Source of the DNA: Anisakis pegreffii
Taxonomy: Eukaryota; Nematoda; Chromadorea; Rhabditida; Anisakidae
Assembly (NCBI GenBank): GCA_035041965.1
Contig: JAPYMA010000908.1
Coordinates: forward strand, 356,608 to 420,607
Direction of reading: 5' to 3'
DNA: 64,000 nucleotides
Position 1 is the stretch's first letter, and every line of letters begins with the position of its first letter. The notes beneath the pieces are model-generated. The model worked only from the letters and a program-made list of their open reading frames with translations. It was not told where the DNA came from and ran no database searches. Positions 37,029 to 50,407 of the stretch are shown piece after piece. A program made the position numbers and the translations under genes.

Positions 37029-40000
37029 TTATTGCCATGCCTGTTTCAACGTATGGTTTTTACCCAATTTTTTACAAATTACACTCGCTATTACAAAACC
37101 AACCAATACAACACTAATGAGCAAATGATCAAAGTCATCCTTCAGAATGTCAAATGTCCCTGATGGTGTCAACCGAGCAAAGAACAAATCCAACCCGTAT
37201 GCGAACATCAGACTGGTTGACTCCAATCCAGATGGCCTGAAAACATTCAATACAAAATATCAAAGTCACAATTTCTACGAAATTCACTCAAATTCAACCA
37301 TAAGTTCAGTTGGAACATAATGAAGTTTGTTTCACTCCATTACAGGAGTCCGTATCACTCATTGGCGCTTGAATTAAATTTCAAAAACTTTGCAGTCTTT
37401 TCAAATAATAAAATCACAACACGTCTAACATCACGTCTGCAAATTTCATCTTGACTTATCGCGAATATAAATAAATCCTACAAAAAATACTCTTCGAACT
37501 CCACAAAAAGTATTCATTTACGTAAAGAATTTGATACATAAGAATTAAGAATTTGATACAATTTACGTAAAGAATTAATTTGATACATTCAATCATTACA
37601 TGCAAAAATACGTTCACAAGAAAATATTTTGCAAAGAAATATCAAACAAAATTAACCAAATAATAAAACGAGAGAAATGAAAAAAATTCTAAAAACTAAC
37701 GCTGTTTTAATAACACGAATATTGTAAACTGTTTGATTGTAATTCACAAAATCCTCGGACGCTATCGGTAGTTCGGGTCTGTACGGAATCAGCATCTCTT
37801 CGGCCAACTCGGGAGTCATTTCAAGCGGTCGCCTCGCGTCAACTATTCGCTTTGAAATCGCATATATACCACCAAAAGGCATCGCAATTAGCAACGACCT
37901 TGTTGACAATCCTTGCTCTAAAATATTTACTACTATACATTAAAGTCATACAATATCACCACAGTCGTCCATTCTCTCCACTTTTCCTTAACAAAAGCAC
38001 AGCAATTTTCCAAACAGATGCCTTCCAGGACACTGTTCAATTTCATTTTCTTCCGTTTCAAAAACATTCAGTAACACCAGCCGGAAAAACTGCAGAGCCC
38101 GTGCTCTATGAAAATATCACATACTCAAATATAATCGCTCAGTACACTTCAAATCAAAGGGATAATTTCGTTAGCCGGCTTTGCTAAACACCAACACCAA
38201 CGAACGGGAAGAGTTATTAGAGTGAGGCACATACCCATTCTTTTAAGATTTGAATACAAATCGATGGAATCAATGAATGAGCAAACTCAAAATTCGGCTC
38301 AAATTAACAAAACGCAACCTGTTTCGGTGACTCCCAGCGCCGAAACACCTTGCGGAAAGATATACGCTTGCGAGATAGCACTTATCACCCGTGGTATTGT
38401 TGGTGTCAATGAATTGAAATGCAGTTCATCCGTTTGCTCTAAACCTTCGTACAACTCAATCACAGCGATTTCCATACGACGACTCTTTTCGTTCCAATAC
38501 GAATACGTTAGCCAATTCTCACACTGGATCAGATGCACGGGGCCAGATACCTGAAACTCACGAAACTGAATAAATCAATTTGAAAATTCGTGAATTTGAC
38601 GGAAATCCTTTTTGTGAAATCAAAAAATGACACTGAAAACAACAGACAAAACTTGTCTTCAGCCAAAATTTCATTGCTGTCCATTTGAATTAATCTCATT
38701 TGTTCACGATGACTGCCCAAATGTTCTTTTCTGTTCGGTAATTACACTTTCAAAGATTCCAAACCTTTGTTTGCTTTGCTTTATAGACGACATAGCCAGA
38801 GACGGCATCAATGAATTCAATATGCAGCACGGAATGTACTGAATCCAAAATCGCGATTACAACCAAATTCGGATTGGAGTACTTGTAGAGCACTGAACGA
38901 TCACCCAACACCTTACCGTGACTATGCACTCGTTCTACAATTTCAAATATAATTTTTTGTATACCAACGAACTCTTCACTTTCAAAACGCGACGAGCATA
39001 TCTCTTAATATTATCATTATTTTCGTCACTCTTCTCGTTATTACGATTATCATCTCTATAATTACACTTTCTCATTGGGCCAAAACCAAATAAATTCCCA
39101 AAAGAATCGTCTTGAAACATCAAAACCACTGATTGGTTCGAAAACTTACGACTGATTGGTTTCGATGAGACGGCGATGATTTTTTGCTGTGGTGATAATT
39201 TGAGATCGGCCATCCAGACTCGCTGCAAACTCATTTGCTGCGTCTCGAATTGATATCCTTCTAGGTGACCCTTCTGGTCGAATGTAAACAAATGTACGGG
39301 CGGTGAATATCGTGATGTGTTCGTGGATTGTAACTTCGGATGCGTTGTTACCTGAACAGATAAAAGGTGAATTGAATAATGATACCTCTCCTTATAACTC
39401 ACATCTCATTCGTAATCATTCCACATAAAATACACTACGACCAGGACCTACTCCTCACAAATAAATTATCTGATATACAAGTTCCTGGAAGTTATTTCAT
39501 ACCAAAAAACATTCGAATAAGACATGTGAACGTAAAAAATAATGACTGGGATCACATAATCAAAAAAGAGCCTTCTTTACTCCGAGATTAACCCAAACAA
39601 ATATACAAAATAAGCCAAGACATTGCTCATGCTGGATCAATCATAATATAAAGAAACAACTGCGATGACTAGCTGCCAATTCAGCAAAAAAAAACCAAGA
39701 GACAATTATAATTATACGCAGCAATCACAAACGACAAGTCACAAACGAATGGATGAATACCCGACTGAAACACAACGCTAACCTTATCCGATCTATCCAT
39801 AATCAACAACGGATGAATATTTTGTGCGTCAACAATCGGTAACATATCCACTTTCTTTACACGATACGGCAAATCGATCCTCTCCAATAACTTTCCCGTG
39901 ATTGGATTGAATTTTATGAGTACTCCATTTCGAGTATACTGCAAAAGTGATCACTTTAAAAGGCGATTATTGAATTCCATCAATCAAAAGATCTCACACA

Positions 40001-43000
40001 AATCCGAAAAAACAACTTCAGATCTCAAAAATCCAAAAAAATTCAACCAACACACTCCACCAACTTTATTTGCTAAAACAATCGATGCCAACGCAGCGTG
40101 TTGATAGTGTGCCGTTGTGCGTTGCACAAACAACGGAACCGTCTCAGATCCAAGACTCTCTCTAAGAGGTATTGTATCACGACCCAAATAAAGCCTCCAC
40201 AATATTGATCCATCACTGCTATCCAATCCTAAAAACAAATGAAACGAATTTCAAAATGACATTAAATATAATTGAAAATCTTAGATGACAAACACTATGA
40301 AGAGAAAACAAAATCGCAATGTGTAAACCTAAGTGACCATGAAATAACTGCTCGCCAAAACAAGTCATGTCTCAATTATAATTTATCTATTATCTATTAA
40401 ATGAAAGAATTTTTCAATTCAGACTCAATAGCAAAATCCAGTCCCACTAAACGTGTAGAAATCTTTTCAAACAAACTTATAAACTAGTGAAACTACCGTG
40501 CACCTCAAAAGCAGTACAACTAAAATTCTCCAGAAAAATTTGAAACCATTATTCGTGAATCGATTTATCAACACCACCTACTCCTCAAACAGCAAATCAA
40601 CATCCATCTAATTGAATTTAGGATAAAATTTCAGAGCGCAACACAAATCTCAATTACAGACTAACCAAACAAAGTTGACTTCAGCGTTGCCACCAAAATG
40701 ATCTTTCGCAAATTGAAATAATCCCTCTCCAACGTCAACTCAGAGCGATGTTGTTTCTGCACTTCATCATAATCGGATGTGGATCGTCGATTCCGATTAC
40801 TTGCACCATGATTGCGAGCAGCCGATGAACTCAACGACTGCATCCAATCTGAGAACGACTTTGATCGAATATTCAAAAACGATGATGCTGTGAAGATTTG
40901 CTTGGTGGCTCTTATGAAGACGCGACGAAATTGATTCACTTGACTTCGAATCCGCCTCACGAACGACTCCAATATTCCAGCTGAAAGTTCACATCCATGA
41001 AGAAGACGGAATCCAGAAACGATAAATTCAGAGTATTCAATTCGCCGATTCTAATTCCCACTGAATCTAAAATCAATTGTTTTAAATAACTTTTTGTTCC
41101 AAATGAAGATAAAACTAATTTAAACAAAAAAGGACTACCAATCTTGATCTCAAATCCATCATCTGTCTATCATATGAATCCAAACAAATAATTCATAACA
41201 ATGAACATAAATGAGACACAATCAGAAAGATCCCTCTAACTAACCTTCATCGTTGAACTCCGATTCTATGCCAACTTGGGCTTCGGACAGCGGTAAATCG
41301 ACCATTCGCATTGTTGCGATCGTACTCAACGCTTCATGTCGACTCCATTCCAGCAGCAACTCTGCACTGCTCACTGTTGATGACGCTGAATTTGATTTCA
41401 AATTAACACTTGGAACCTGGAGACTTGACACAGTCTCGATACCTCTCTCTGACTATGAGATCGTGAAATGAATGATCCAAACAGCACGATTCAAAACAAT
41501 ATATATTCCCTGACCTATAACACCTTCTAAATTATGCTAATCGGATGCAACGGAACCAACAAACAACTTGATGTCACCAAATCTAAATCCCACATAACAC
41601 ACCCATTTTCGAATGCCACAAAACACTCAAACAACTCAGCTCAATGGTTAATCGAATATTATTATATTCAATGTATATTCAATTGTGTATTAATTGCCAG
41701 GATTGGCCTTAATCGAATATTATTATATTCAATGTATATTCAATTGTGTTCTAATTGCCAGGATTGGCCTGTAATATATCACTAATATTGTATTGTTTCG
41801 TATTCTACCGCCGATAATCTATTGTATTAATATTCAGCAGCTTATATAAAAATACAAGCTTATTAATTGATGAATGACTAAATAATCAATCTGAACCCGA
41901 AGTTGTGGATCCTCCAGCTTGTTGCTGTGGTTGAACAACGAAGAAGTCCAGTCGACAATCCTGTCCCACAGTCACAAATTCATATTCTCGCCCCACCAAC
42001 GCAAATGTAAACAATTGAACGGGTGCGTGTTGCAGACGATCGGTGGTGCCCAGTTTCGCATCGAACAACCGTTTTCCCGAAGCCAAATCGTACACACCCA
42101 CCTCGAAATGGCTGTTGAATGTGGCCAATAAATTGCGACCGTCTGGTGTACGCAACGTTGCCAGCGTATCAGCCTATAAATCGCTATCAACACTACACTT
42201 TTATTTCTTCGCTAACCAGAATTTTCCTCTTTCTTTTGAAAGGAACTTTCTCCAGAGTAAATCTCAAATTAAAAACTAAGATTATCCCTAAATTATACTC
42301 TACTTTGGAGTAAAATTGTCAATTACAATATGACTATTACTTTGTTAGAAGTTACACTGACTCTCCACTCTACACTAAACACTTTTTTTGTTCAGCGCAA
42401 TATACCAATACGAGATAGAATCAAAGAAATAGACCAACATCGACAGTTAAAACAGATACAACAATAACAGAGACAATAGAAATGACAATGTCAATAACAC
42501 TAATAACAATACCTTATCCAATACGAGTGTTCCTTGAGGTTGTTGTGAGGGAGCAATTTTGTACACATGAACATTGTTATTGCTTCGGGTTCGTACAGCC
42601 GCGAAGCCATCAACTTTAATTGGAATCACTTCATTAACACCATCCAACTGCACCTTCTGCTCTGCAGAAGGGTCAGCCGATAGGTCAATAATGTGTACCG
42701 ATACAGAATCGTAGCATAACAACAGCGTTGTCGACAACACACATCTGTAATTTTTCAACTAATACCTTGGTTAACCGGAAACTCGTGCGGCTGAAACTAA
42801 CGTTTTGTGCCGAAAGGTCCCGCGAATATCTTCCTTCTTCTATTTTGATCAACCAAGATACTTCTTCCTATTCTTATTCTTATCGTTGTTCGAAAAAAAT
42901 TCACTTAGCTACTTCAATTCCGTTAGCTACAACTGGCTACTCTGCGCTGGTTCACAATCACAATTTCATTTGTTAACTTTATCATAATGCATTGATTCCT

Positions 43001-45127
43001 AACTAATTATCAAAGTTATCATAATACTGATCGTACTGGCACCAATATAAAACGATGTGTGACAGGGAGATGTCCATCCGTATACCTCCATTAACTGATC
43101 CATCAAATTTTGCTAACAAAGATCTGCCCAAGGAAATCAGTGACATAAAACAATCTACAATTTGAACAGTGATCAACAAAATGAAACCATTATTCAAGTG
43201 TTACCAACCTCTCGTTTGAAAACCACGGTGCTGCAATTGTTTGCTTCTTTGTTGAAACACCGCTTTGTGAATCATATCGATAGATATCCACTTGTTGATC
43301 TTTTATTCCACCGATTACAGTGACCAATTGAGTGCCTTGAACAGCACCAATCCAATCTCTGAAATATTCATTCACCAAGGTACTCCTATATCATTTCTCC
43401 AGGTAATCTACGGAATGCATAAAACGAAAAGAGACTATACTAGGTAAGTAACAGTGATCAATAGTAACACATGGACGGGTCGGTCGTTTAATCAGCTGAA
43501 TGAATAACTTTTGATTGGAAACAATCATTTGACAGACCAAACACAAATATTATAAACCGATGTTAAGAAGGATATCCAGCGCTACATAGGATCAGGTCAG
43601 TATGTTCAACACCGAAGGGTATGGAAAGAATATCGTTCCGCTCATACCAAACAATCGCGTGTTCAGATCGAATGAAATCGAAGTGAATCTATCTTTTACT
43701 TAACCCAAACAGAAGCTGCTTAACTCTCCTGCATATAGCAAAAAAACGAACCGATTTTTGTCCATCTGAACTGTCCACTTGATTTGACCGGTCAGCAGTG
43801 AGAGTGCTGTCAGTGATCTATCGTCCAATACGAATACAACACTCTCGGACGAAGCAATCACTGAGATTGGCCTGAAAAATGACTCTGCTCAAGTTATGCT
43901 TGGGAGCGTTCAATGTGCTTTGATAGCAGCCGATAGCATAAAGGCACTTCTTCTTAATCAAAAAAAGTAAAAACACCAAACTCGGCATGACTCTCATTAA
44001 TTGGATGACTTCAGCGAACACGACAATAATGTTTATATCAGAATAAGAAAACAATAAATGAAGCAATATTACGGACAACAACGCGAATCAGTCAAACGAA
44101 CCTCGTCACTACAGCCGAATGAATTTGTGTCTCCCAAACGACAGTCCCAGTTTCCTGCTCCCAAGCCCTTACGATATTTGCATCCCTTCCGACTGATACA
44201 ATCACTACAAAAATTTATTGACGTTTGTTTTTCAAATTGAGAACGAAAAATCAACATTTAAGTTCCGTTACAATCAGCTTAATAAGTTTCCGCAAAAATT
44301 TCTGATGGAGCGGAGAATATTTCATAGAAAATCTTCAGAGAAATTTTTTGAAATCTTACTTTTATAACGAACTGCGAACATCGGTGCAGATGTGGAGTTC
44401 TCTTCGTGTAGCTGCCGCCATGCTGAAAGTACTCGTGAAAATTGAAGAGAATCTGAGGAGAATTGAAGTTCTTCTCGTGAATGTGAAAAGACTGCGAGAA
44501 AACCACATGAAAATTTGTCAATCCGAATGAAAAATGATGCGATTCATTTGAAAGAGAATTGTAATCGCACAAATGAAAACACAAACGAGATAACGATAAT
44601 ATCGAATGAACAACTGCTCTCACCTATATTACCCGTATTTGACCGGAGTGCTGCCAGAACGTTGGCTTCCGTGGCCACAAAAATGAGATCAGATTTTGAG
44701 GATTTAGAACGATCGAAATGAACTTGTTTGGTACATCCGACGTATTGTTGACGCCTTTAAGCGAAACAATTACGACGACTTATCAAAATTGTAAAAACTG
44801 TTGTCGAACGACGACTTCTTTCCGAGTTTGTGAAAAATTCCGATGAAAATACTGATATATGATCGTGAGATAATTAATCGTATGACCAAGACAGTTATGG
44901 TAGATGTTAACGCAACGTATTCGCTAAGCAGAACTGGGCATTTGGATGTGTTAAAAGTCGAATTTGAAATAAATTAAGGATTAAAAGCAAACCAAAAGGA
45001 AATTAAACACTTACCAATCGAATTTTCCAACTTGGTCTTCGAAAATCGCATTTACTGAAGGAATGAAACAAACAAAAATAGCCAATAAAATGCTGCTGCT
45101 GCTGCTGGTGGTTCGTTTGGTCACCAT
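37029..45127 (-). CDS. emc-1: ER membrane protein complex subunit 1
   Basis: Largest lumenal subunit of the EMC, which inserts transmembrane helices and stabilises multipass proteins in the ER. Exons in transcript order: 45127-45015, 44754-44624, 44422-44360, 44204-44102, 43871-43752, 43358-43209, 42744-42513, 42173-41897, 41448-41245, 40980-40666, 40228-40065, 39938-39783, 39351-39150, 38934-38765, 38550-38319, 37917-37701, 37236-37029. This gives about 1018 aa (human about 990). The start MVTKRTTSSSSSILLAIFVC is a signal peptide, and the mature start reads FEDQVGKFDWRQQYVG, nearly the animal consensus. Further hallmarks: VATEANVLAAL, VQRTTAHY, GKVLGDRSVLYKY.NPNL, ENWLTYSYWN, ELYEG, the DUF1620 end with FVNYNQTV, PSGLEST.LMFAYGLDLF, and a single C-terminal membrane helix (LLISVVLVGFVIASVI) before a short basic tail ending AWQ. 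The 41897/41448 splice is the least certain: acceptors at 41452 and 41448 are both possible. Confidence 0.95.
41648..41769 (+). repeat. 61-bp tandem duplication in an EMC1 intron
   Basis: Units 41648-41708 and 41709-41769 both begin TTAATCGAATATTATTATAT and end GGATTGGCC. They differ by only a couple of bases (GTATTAATTG versus GTTCTAATTG), so the duplication is recent. It lies in the intron between the 42173-41897 and 41448-41245 exons. Confidence 0.95.
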
Positions 45128-45245
45128 ACTTTAATGAGAACGATGACAGACTAAAAGTAAAAAAGTGTAAAATTTTACAACCGTTCAGCGCCTAGCGGAA
45201 ATCACTTAAAGATCTGTAAACGTTCAATTAAGAGCAAGCATAAGT
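45128..45245. promoter_or_regulatory. Upstream region of EMC1, possibly a bidirectional promoter
   Basis: It starts at the EMC1 start codon. If the divergent frame at 45246 is a real gene, only 118 bp separate the two start codons and the promoter would be shared. No TATA box is visible. Confidence 0.3.
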
Positions 45246-45360
45246 ATGAGTTCACGACAACTGCGTAAAGCCTTGAAAACGGAAATAGAATCGGAGGAAA
45301 GCACTCATTTCCTCAACGAGTTCGTTGGTTTTTCATCTTCATCATTTTGTATTATATTTG
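45246..45360 (+). CDS. Possible first coding exon of a gene divergent from EMC1
   Basis: An ATG opens a frame beginning MSSRQLRKALKTEIESEE, followed by usable donors at 45324 (GTTGGT) or 45361 (GTGCGT). The Arg/Lys-rich then acidic start faintly recalls the N-terminus of TCF25-like proteins, which begin with Met-Ser and an Arg-Leu-Arg motif. No second exon with TCF25 signatures was found in the following 6 kb. It may be a chance frame, or the first exon of a gene interrupted by the repeat island at 47 kb. Confidence 0.25.
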
Positions 45361-47065
45361 GTGCGTACGCACTTCGCCATATGCGCGTGTCGGCGGAAGG
45401 AGGGCGGAGTCACGACCGCGTCGCGCGAGGAGAGATAAGCAGGGAACAACCATTAGAGCAAGTGAGAGACTAGAACGACATTGAAAGAAGTATCCCGCGG
45501 AAGTGAGACAAACAGAGAACAGTGAGTAGAGCAGATGATATACTTGAACGACGTTAAACATTTATTTATACCGCTGGTATATCAGAAAAAGACCGCTTTG
45601 AGGGGTGATTCATTGCGAACTGATTAAAGAAGTTGTGACCATTTTGTAGAGAATAAAATTCTCTATCATATGAACTATCATATTCTGAGATACGTCCATT
45701 ACAGAAAAACTTGACTGGTCTTAAAGTAGAAAATGTTGGGCAAAAATGAATGACACATTTATGTAGTACCAAATTTTAGGGTGAAGGAACAATGTTTGAG
45801 CTATGAGACTAGGCACAATTTGTAGAGCTTGAAAAGCTCTATAAGATGACAATTAGAGTAAAACGCTTCGTAAATGCGCACAAAACGAACAGAATGAATG
45901 TAGCTGTGAAAGTTAACAACGAGAAATCGTCGTAGCGCAACATTCGCGACTGATTCCAAATTTAATTCTCTACAAGCACAGAAGGTCTCAGCAGAATTCA
46001 TAATCTAGTTTTCGAGACTGTAACTTAAAATGAACCTTCATAACGAAAAATAATCCTTGGCGAACAACTGAGATGGAAAAAGTACCGGAACAGTAATTTC
46101 ATCGATCAATGCCAAGTAATCCATTTAAAAGAGAATATGATGCTGATCGACTATGAAGAAAAAAATCGCTCGCTCCATTCTTTTTTATCGCGGTCATTAT
46201 CACCAATAAGTTTTGATCATCACCATCATCATTAGTTTCTATGCATTGATAAATTACTCTTCAATAGATCATCACATTCAACTGGTGGGAATTTTGAAAT
46301 ATTTCGTTAGGCGCAACCGAATTTAAATATTCCCGAAGCGGGAATACACCCGAAGCGAAATGTATATAAGGGTTCTTTTTCATAGGATAGCTTAATTCCA
46401 GTTCGATGAAATCGGTGAGTATTGCTGCTCCTTCGGTACGGTTGATATGGTTAATAATGATGTAGTTAATATGGTTAATGATATATCAGTATGGCTAATG
46501 GTTAATATATCAATAAATGGTTACTCGAAATACCAAATTATGGTGGTTATTATATGATTAATATCTGGATATATGGCTCTATAGTGAATTATAATGGGAC
46601 AATATATTTCTACGATATGACCATATGTCTACATGGTTATATGGTTGTATTCTAAGATGGATATCTACAAGAGCGATACGTGATGACCGGACGACAATGA
46701 CGGATCGTTGGTTTAACACGGATAAACGACGTGATGGATCAACACTTACATAAGCCTCAATAAATCCGAGGTATCAGTTGATTATTTATTCAATTAATTA
46801 CTCATATGGTGAACGTGGTAGAATAATGAAGTATCGATAAAATAAACACAATTCATGCGGATGGAATCAGTCGATGATTATTTGAGTTTGAGTGATTCTA
46901 TTTCAGACTATACAGTTAGTATCGTCACTGTGCGGAATACTTTTATGTGATAGACATTGAGATGAAAACAGTGATGTTGTAGTTACTAGATAATGTCAAT
47001 GTTTCAATTTCAATACATCTTCTGGATTTGATACAATATTTTCGCATTTTCAGGCTTTCGCCGGT

Positions 47066-47068
<3 letters not shown>

Positions 47069-47105
<37 letters not shown>

Positions 47106-47385
47106 TCCTCTCTCTCTCCCTCTCTCTCTCTTCCTCTCTCTCTTCCTCTCTCTCTCCCTCTCTCTTTTTCTCTCTCTCTTTCTTCTCCTCCATTCTCTCT
47201 CTCCTTTGTTCGCCGGATGGACGACTGGACGTGCGACGAGGACGGACGATGGTGCGAAGCCGGTTCTCTCTCTCTCTCTCTCTCTCTCTCTTTGTTCTTT
47301 TGTTCGCTGGATGGACGACTGGACGGACGACGGACGGACGGACGATGGCGCAGCCGGATCTCTCTCTCTTCCTCTTTGTTTCCTT
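47069..47385 (+). repeat. CT microsatellite and GGACGAC minisatellite
   Basis: CT/CTTC runs occupy 47069-47200 and again 47263-47291. Between and after them is a repeated unit: TTTGTTCGC(C/T)GGATGGACGACTGG, then GGACGATGG and an AGCCGG end, followed by another CT run. Two full units are seen (near 47204-47290 and 47300-47372), with a partial one at the left (CGCCGGTTCTCTC at 47051). Long open frames in all directions here are artefacts of the repeat. Confidence 0.85.
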
Positions 47386-47423
47386 TCCCTTAAGGTCTTT
47401 GAGCGGGGAGAGGGGGTTAGGAG

Positions 47424-47643
47424 TCCTACAGCACGCCTCTCCGGCTGGTTCGCCGGCACCACCCCCTTTCCTGTCCCTCTCCCGACCCTCACCCCTCCTC
47501 CCCTTTCTTTCTCCCCTTCCCGCTGAACTCTCTGCCCTCTGGGCAGAGAGGGAGGCGGGAAGGGGGGAGGAGGGTGAGGGAAGGGCGAGGGGTAAGGAGA
47601 GGGGGTATCGCCGGCGACCAGTCGGAGAGGCGTGAGGTAGGGC
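47424..47643. repeat. GC-rich foldback of about 110-bp arms
   Basis: The centre CTCTCTGCCC-TCT-GGGCAGAGAG (47528-47550) is a perfect 10-bp hairpin with a 3-nt loop. Complementarity continues outward, imperfectly, through CCCTCACCCCTCCTC / GAGGAGGGTGAGGG and GCCTCTCCGGCTGG / CCAGTCGGAGAGGC to about 47424 and 47643. The arms differ by several substitutions and indels. No open frame is credible. Confidence 0.85.
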
Positions 47644-47649
47644 TCATCG

Positions 47650-47840
47650 GGACTTTAACTTGAGCCATGAGATAGAATTTTTTGGGGGTCGTTGTGAGGT
47701 AAGCCTTGTCTTCGAGCGTCTTCTTCTCCGTCTTGAGCATGAGTGAGTTTGACATGAGCGTCTTCTTGTCTGTCTTGAGCTTTGAGCTGAGTGAGCTTGA
47801 CTGAGCATGACTGTCTTTTAATTGTCTGTCTTGAGTTCGG
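47650..47840 (+). repeat. Degenerate tandem repeat of about 45 bp
   Basis: The words TGAGCGTCTTCTT, GTCTTGAGC and GAGTGAG(T/C)TTGAC recur in the same order from about 47711 to 47835, two to three times with decay. It adjoins the foldback on its right side. Confidence 0.5.
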
Positions 47841-48118
47841 TAAGCTTATGCCCCGTCTTTTCCGCTGTGGCCACGGTTGGCCTTTTGAGGTTTGGAACCT
47901 TCTTTCCTCTTCTACAGGTTCCTGCCTCAGCAGCAAAAAAACATTTTTAATCTAGCCACTGAGTTGGCTTGACTGGCAAAACAGCTAGTCAAACCAGCTT
48001 AGCGCCGGTCCCCAGCCCGGACAAATAGAGAGGGAAAATGTTCTATTGCTTCATTTTCAGATGTATCAAAAGTTGTCGTTTGGATGATGAAAATTTAGTC
48101 ACTAGTTATGACAGCTGG

Positions 48119-48156
48119 ACTGCTCGCCTAGCCAGCGGGTGGCTTAAATCGAGGTT
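48119..48156 (+). repeat. Fragment of the dispersed repeat family
   Basis: The stretch around CTCGCCTAGCCAGCGGGTGG followed by CTTAAAT matches 53829-53865 with two or three differences. Similarity does not extend convincingly on either side. Confidence 0.6.
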
Positions 48157-50407
48157 CCAGTTTTCCAGTCAATAATCGACAGCAAACATGTAGCAGTTGT
48201 TCATTAGCCAAGGGGTAATCGATTCCACCTAATTTCCAGCTGGAACCAGAGGTCGAGGCTGTCGGTGTCTTTGTGAGATTTGAATAGGTCTAGAGAGGTT
48301 CATACGTATCGGCTTATGCTCATGGGGTGACAGCCGTCACTCTGATGCTTTGGGTAATGACTTGGCAGCTCGGATTAATGAGGGTTGACGAGACTTCTTC
48401 TAATTGAGGTTAAGATCAGACTCGAAATCAGGTTTCTCTGATAGCTCTTCTGTACCCGTCTAGCAGTCACTTACAATTAGTCCCCTTCCAATAATGGTCA
48501 GGTGGTTGGGTTCAAAATGGTTACTTCTAGAAAATTTTAAATTCCCACTTTTCAAAGAGAACTGATCTGTAGAGCAGTCAGTACCAGGTTGCCAATTTTT
48601 CAACCGAGCCAAATTCGCGCTGTTTGTCTTTTCCGTTTTTTATTTTGAGTTTTCCCCAGTTTTTGGATATTTGAATCAAGTTGACGGAGTTTTTCTGTTA
48701 TTTCTGAATGCGGTGGCTTTCATTACCTTGAAAATGAATGTCTCTGTATTTTTAATAGGGCATTTCGACATCATTTCATTAACATAAAATGCTTCTAAAT
48801 GAGATAAAGTTGACATGACAAGAGAGGTATCGCAAGGGTGGTTGTTATTGTTTGATGAACCAAAAAGTATCTTTGTCATTCGTCACAAAGACAGTTTTCT
48901 CTTGTATAGTACTGATAATGATTGATAAGAGCAATCAACCTTGTGCAGTCAATGGCTGCAAGTCGGTAATCCACAGCGAGCATGTGATAGCATTTGTTGA
49001 TTAGTTACCGTCGATAAAATTGTTTATCATGATAAGACAGTGCATTGGGATTTTTAATATTCTCTCGTGCAACGCAACTTGTTCCGAATGTTGCGCTTCA
49101 TAAAAATCTCCGCATTCAGTTGCCGTGGAACGGTTTTGGTGTGTAATTTTTGTTGACATGTATCAGCACTTATCATAACACATCATTTTCTGTGATTGAA
49201 TATAGTCTTAATTTTGCAAGTTCACGTTTTCAAGTGAAAGTGCATAATTGAAAGCATATTTCACGAGGTTTCACGATTGCACATGAAATAAATAAATTCC
49301 CAAATCGTTCCTTACTCTGGCCGTCCAGTCAATCGTAAAACGTCGTGAAATATGCTCTGATTAAATTCTTGGAATCTTATGATAACTTCCATTTTCATTC
49401 TCTCTTCCATTTCTTATCACTGATAAGACAAACTTATGAAAGAGCAAAACATTCCGAAATATTGTTCCTTCACGCTTTCGCTTATCTCTCATGGCTCAAA
49501 ATAACGTTTTGTATATCTACTCAAGGAATGTATTACTAAAGCGGATACTTTAGAACCGGGTATCCTTTGTTCTTATATTCCGCCAACTTTAATTGTCTAA
49601 AAAGTTAATAAACTTCGTGGATCAACTGATTCGTACGAGACTTTGCTTGATAATATGTAGGGAGTTAGATGTCTAAGATTGATTTGCTGAATGAATTGCT
49701 AGCTCTTGAACAAAACCTATCATAATTACCTAGGTTGTCTTCCATTTTCATTCGGCTTATCTTGATTCGTTCTGGTGGTTATCTCGCTGCTGATTTCCTC
49801 AAGTTGATTCATATAAATCAGCTGAGTGATCTTATTCAAAATTATATTATTTTGACGAATCAATCTTTATTGCATCTTTATGTCACTTCAATTCCTCAAC
49901 AATTATCTTCTCTGTATAACCATTTCATATTTGATCCATCGTTTGCCCTTCGATTTATTCATCGCTTAATATTCTTATGAAAATACTTCACATAACGTTG
50001 CTTCAGGTCAGCTAGTTTACTTGAATTTTGACGTGCTTACCTCGAAGAGCTAAAATTCATAACTGAGAATGAAAGACTTAAGTAAATCGCTCGCTTGTAA
50101 GCATTTGAGGTTATTATCACTATGGATTCACGTCATTAAGCATCTCGATCGTCAAAAATCTTTTGATAACTCGTTTCCTCGTCAATTTTGATTCTATTTT
50201 ATTTTTCCTTTCCTTTCGCCTTCTTATTCGAAATTATTAGTTCTGTCATCATTGCGTTTACTAGCGTTGAAATGACTTCGCATGATCATCACAATCGGTT
50301 GTTGCGAGGATTGGGGAATTTCAGGGATGTTGACAATCCCGATTCCCTGTCCCCGACTTTTTTCGAGTCAACAGCATTTTTGGATCCTCATCTGCAAACC
50401 TTTGTCC

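Noticed and set aside
38222..38554. Plus-strand 110-codon frame
   Set aside because: Complement of a firmly supported EMC1 exon (38319-38550).
38935..39149. Extension of EMC1 exon past 39150 (frame with Asn/Asp-rich stretch)
   Set aside because: A perfect GTAAGT donor at 39149 joins in phase to 38934 and restores the family sequence; the extension is intron.
47010..47936. Several long open frames in both directions over the 47-kb island
   Set aside because: They encode Ser/Leu or Arg/Glu runs produced by CT repeats and the foldback; not proteins.
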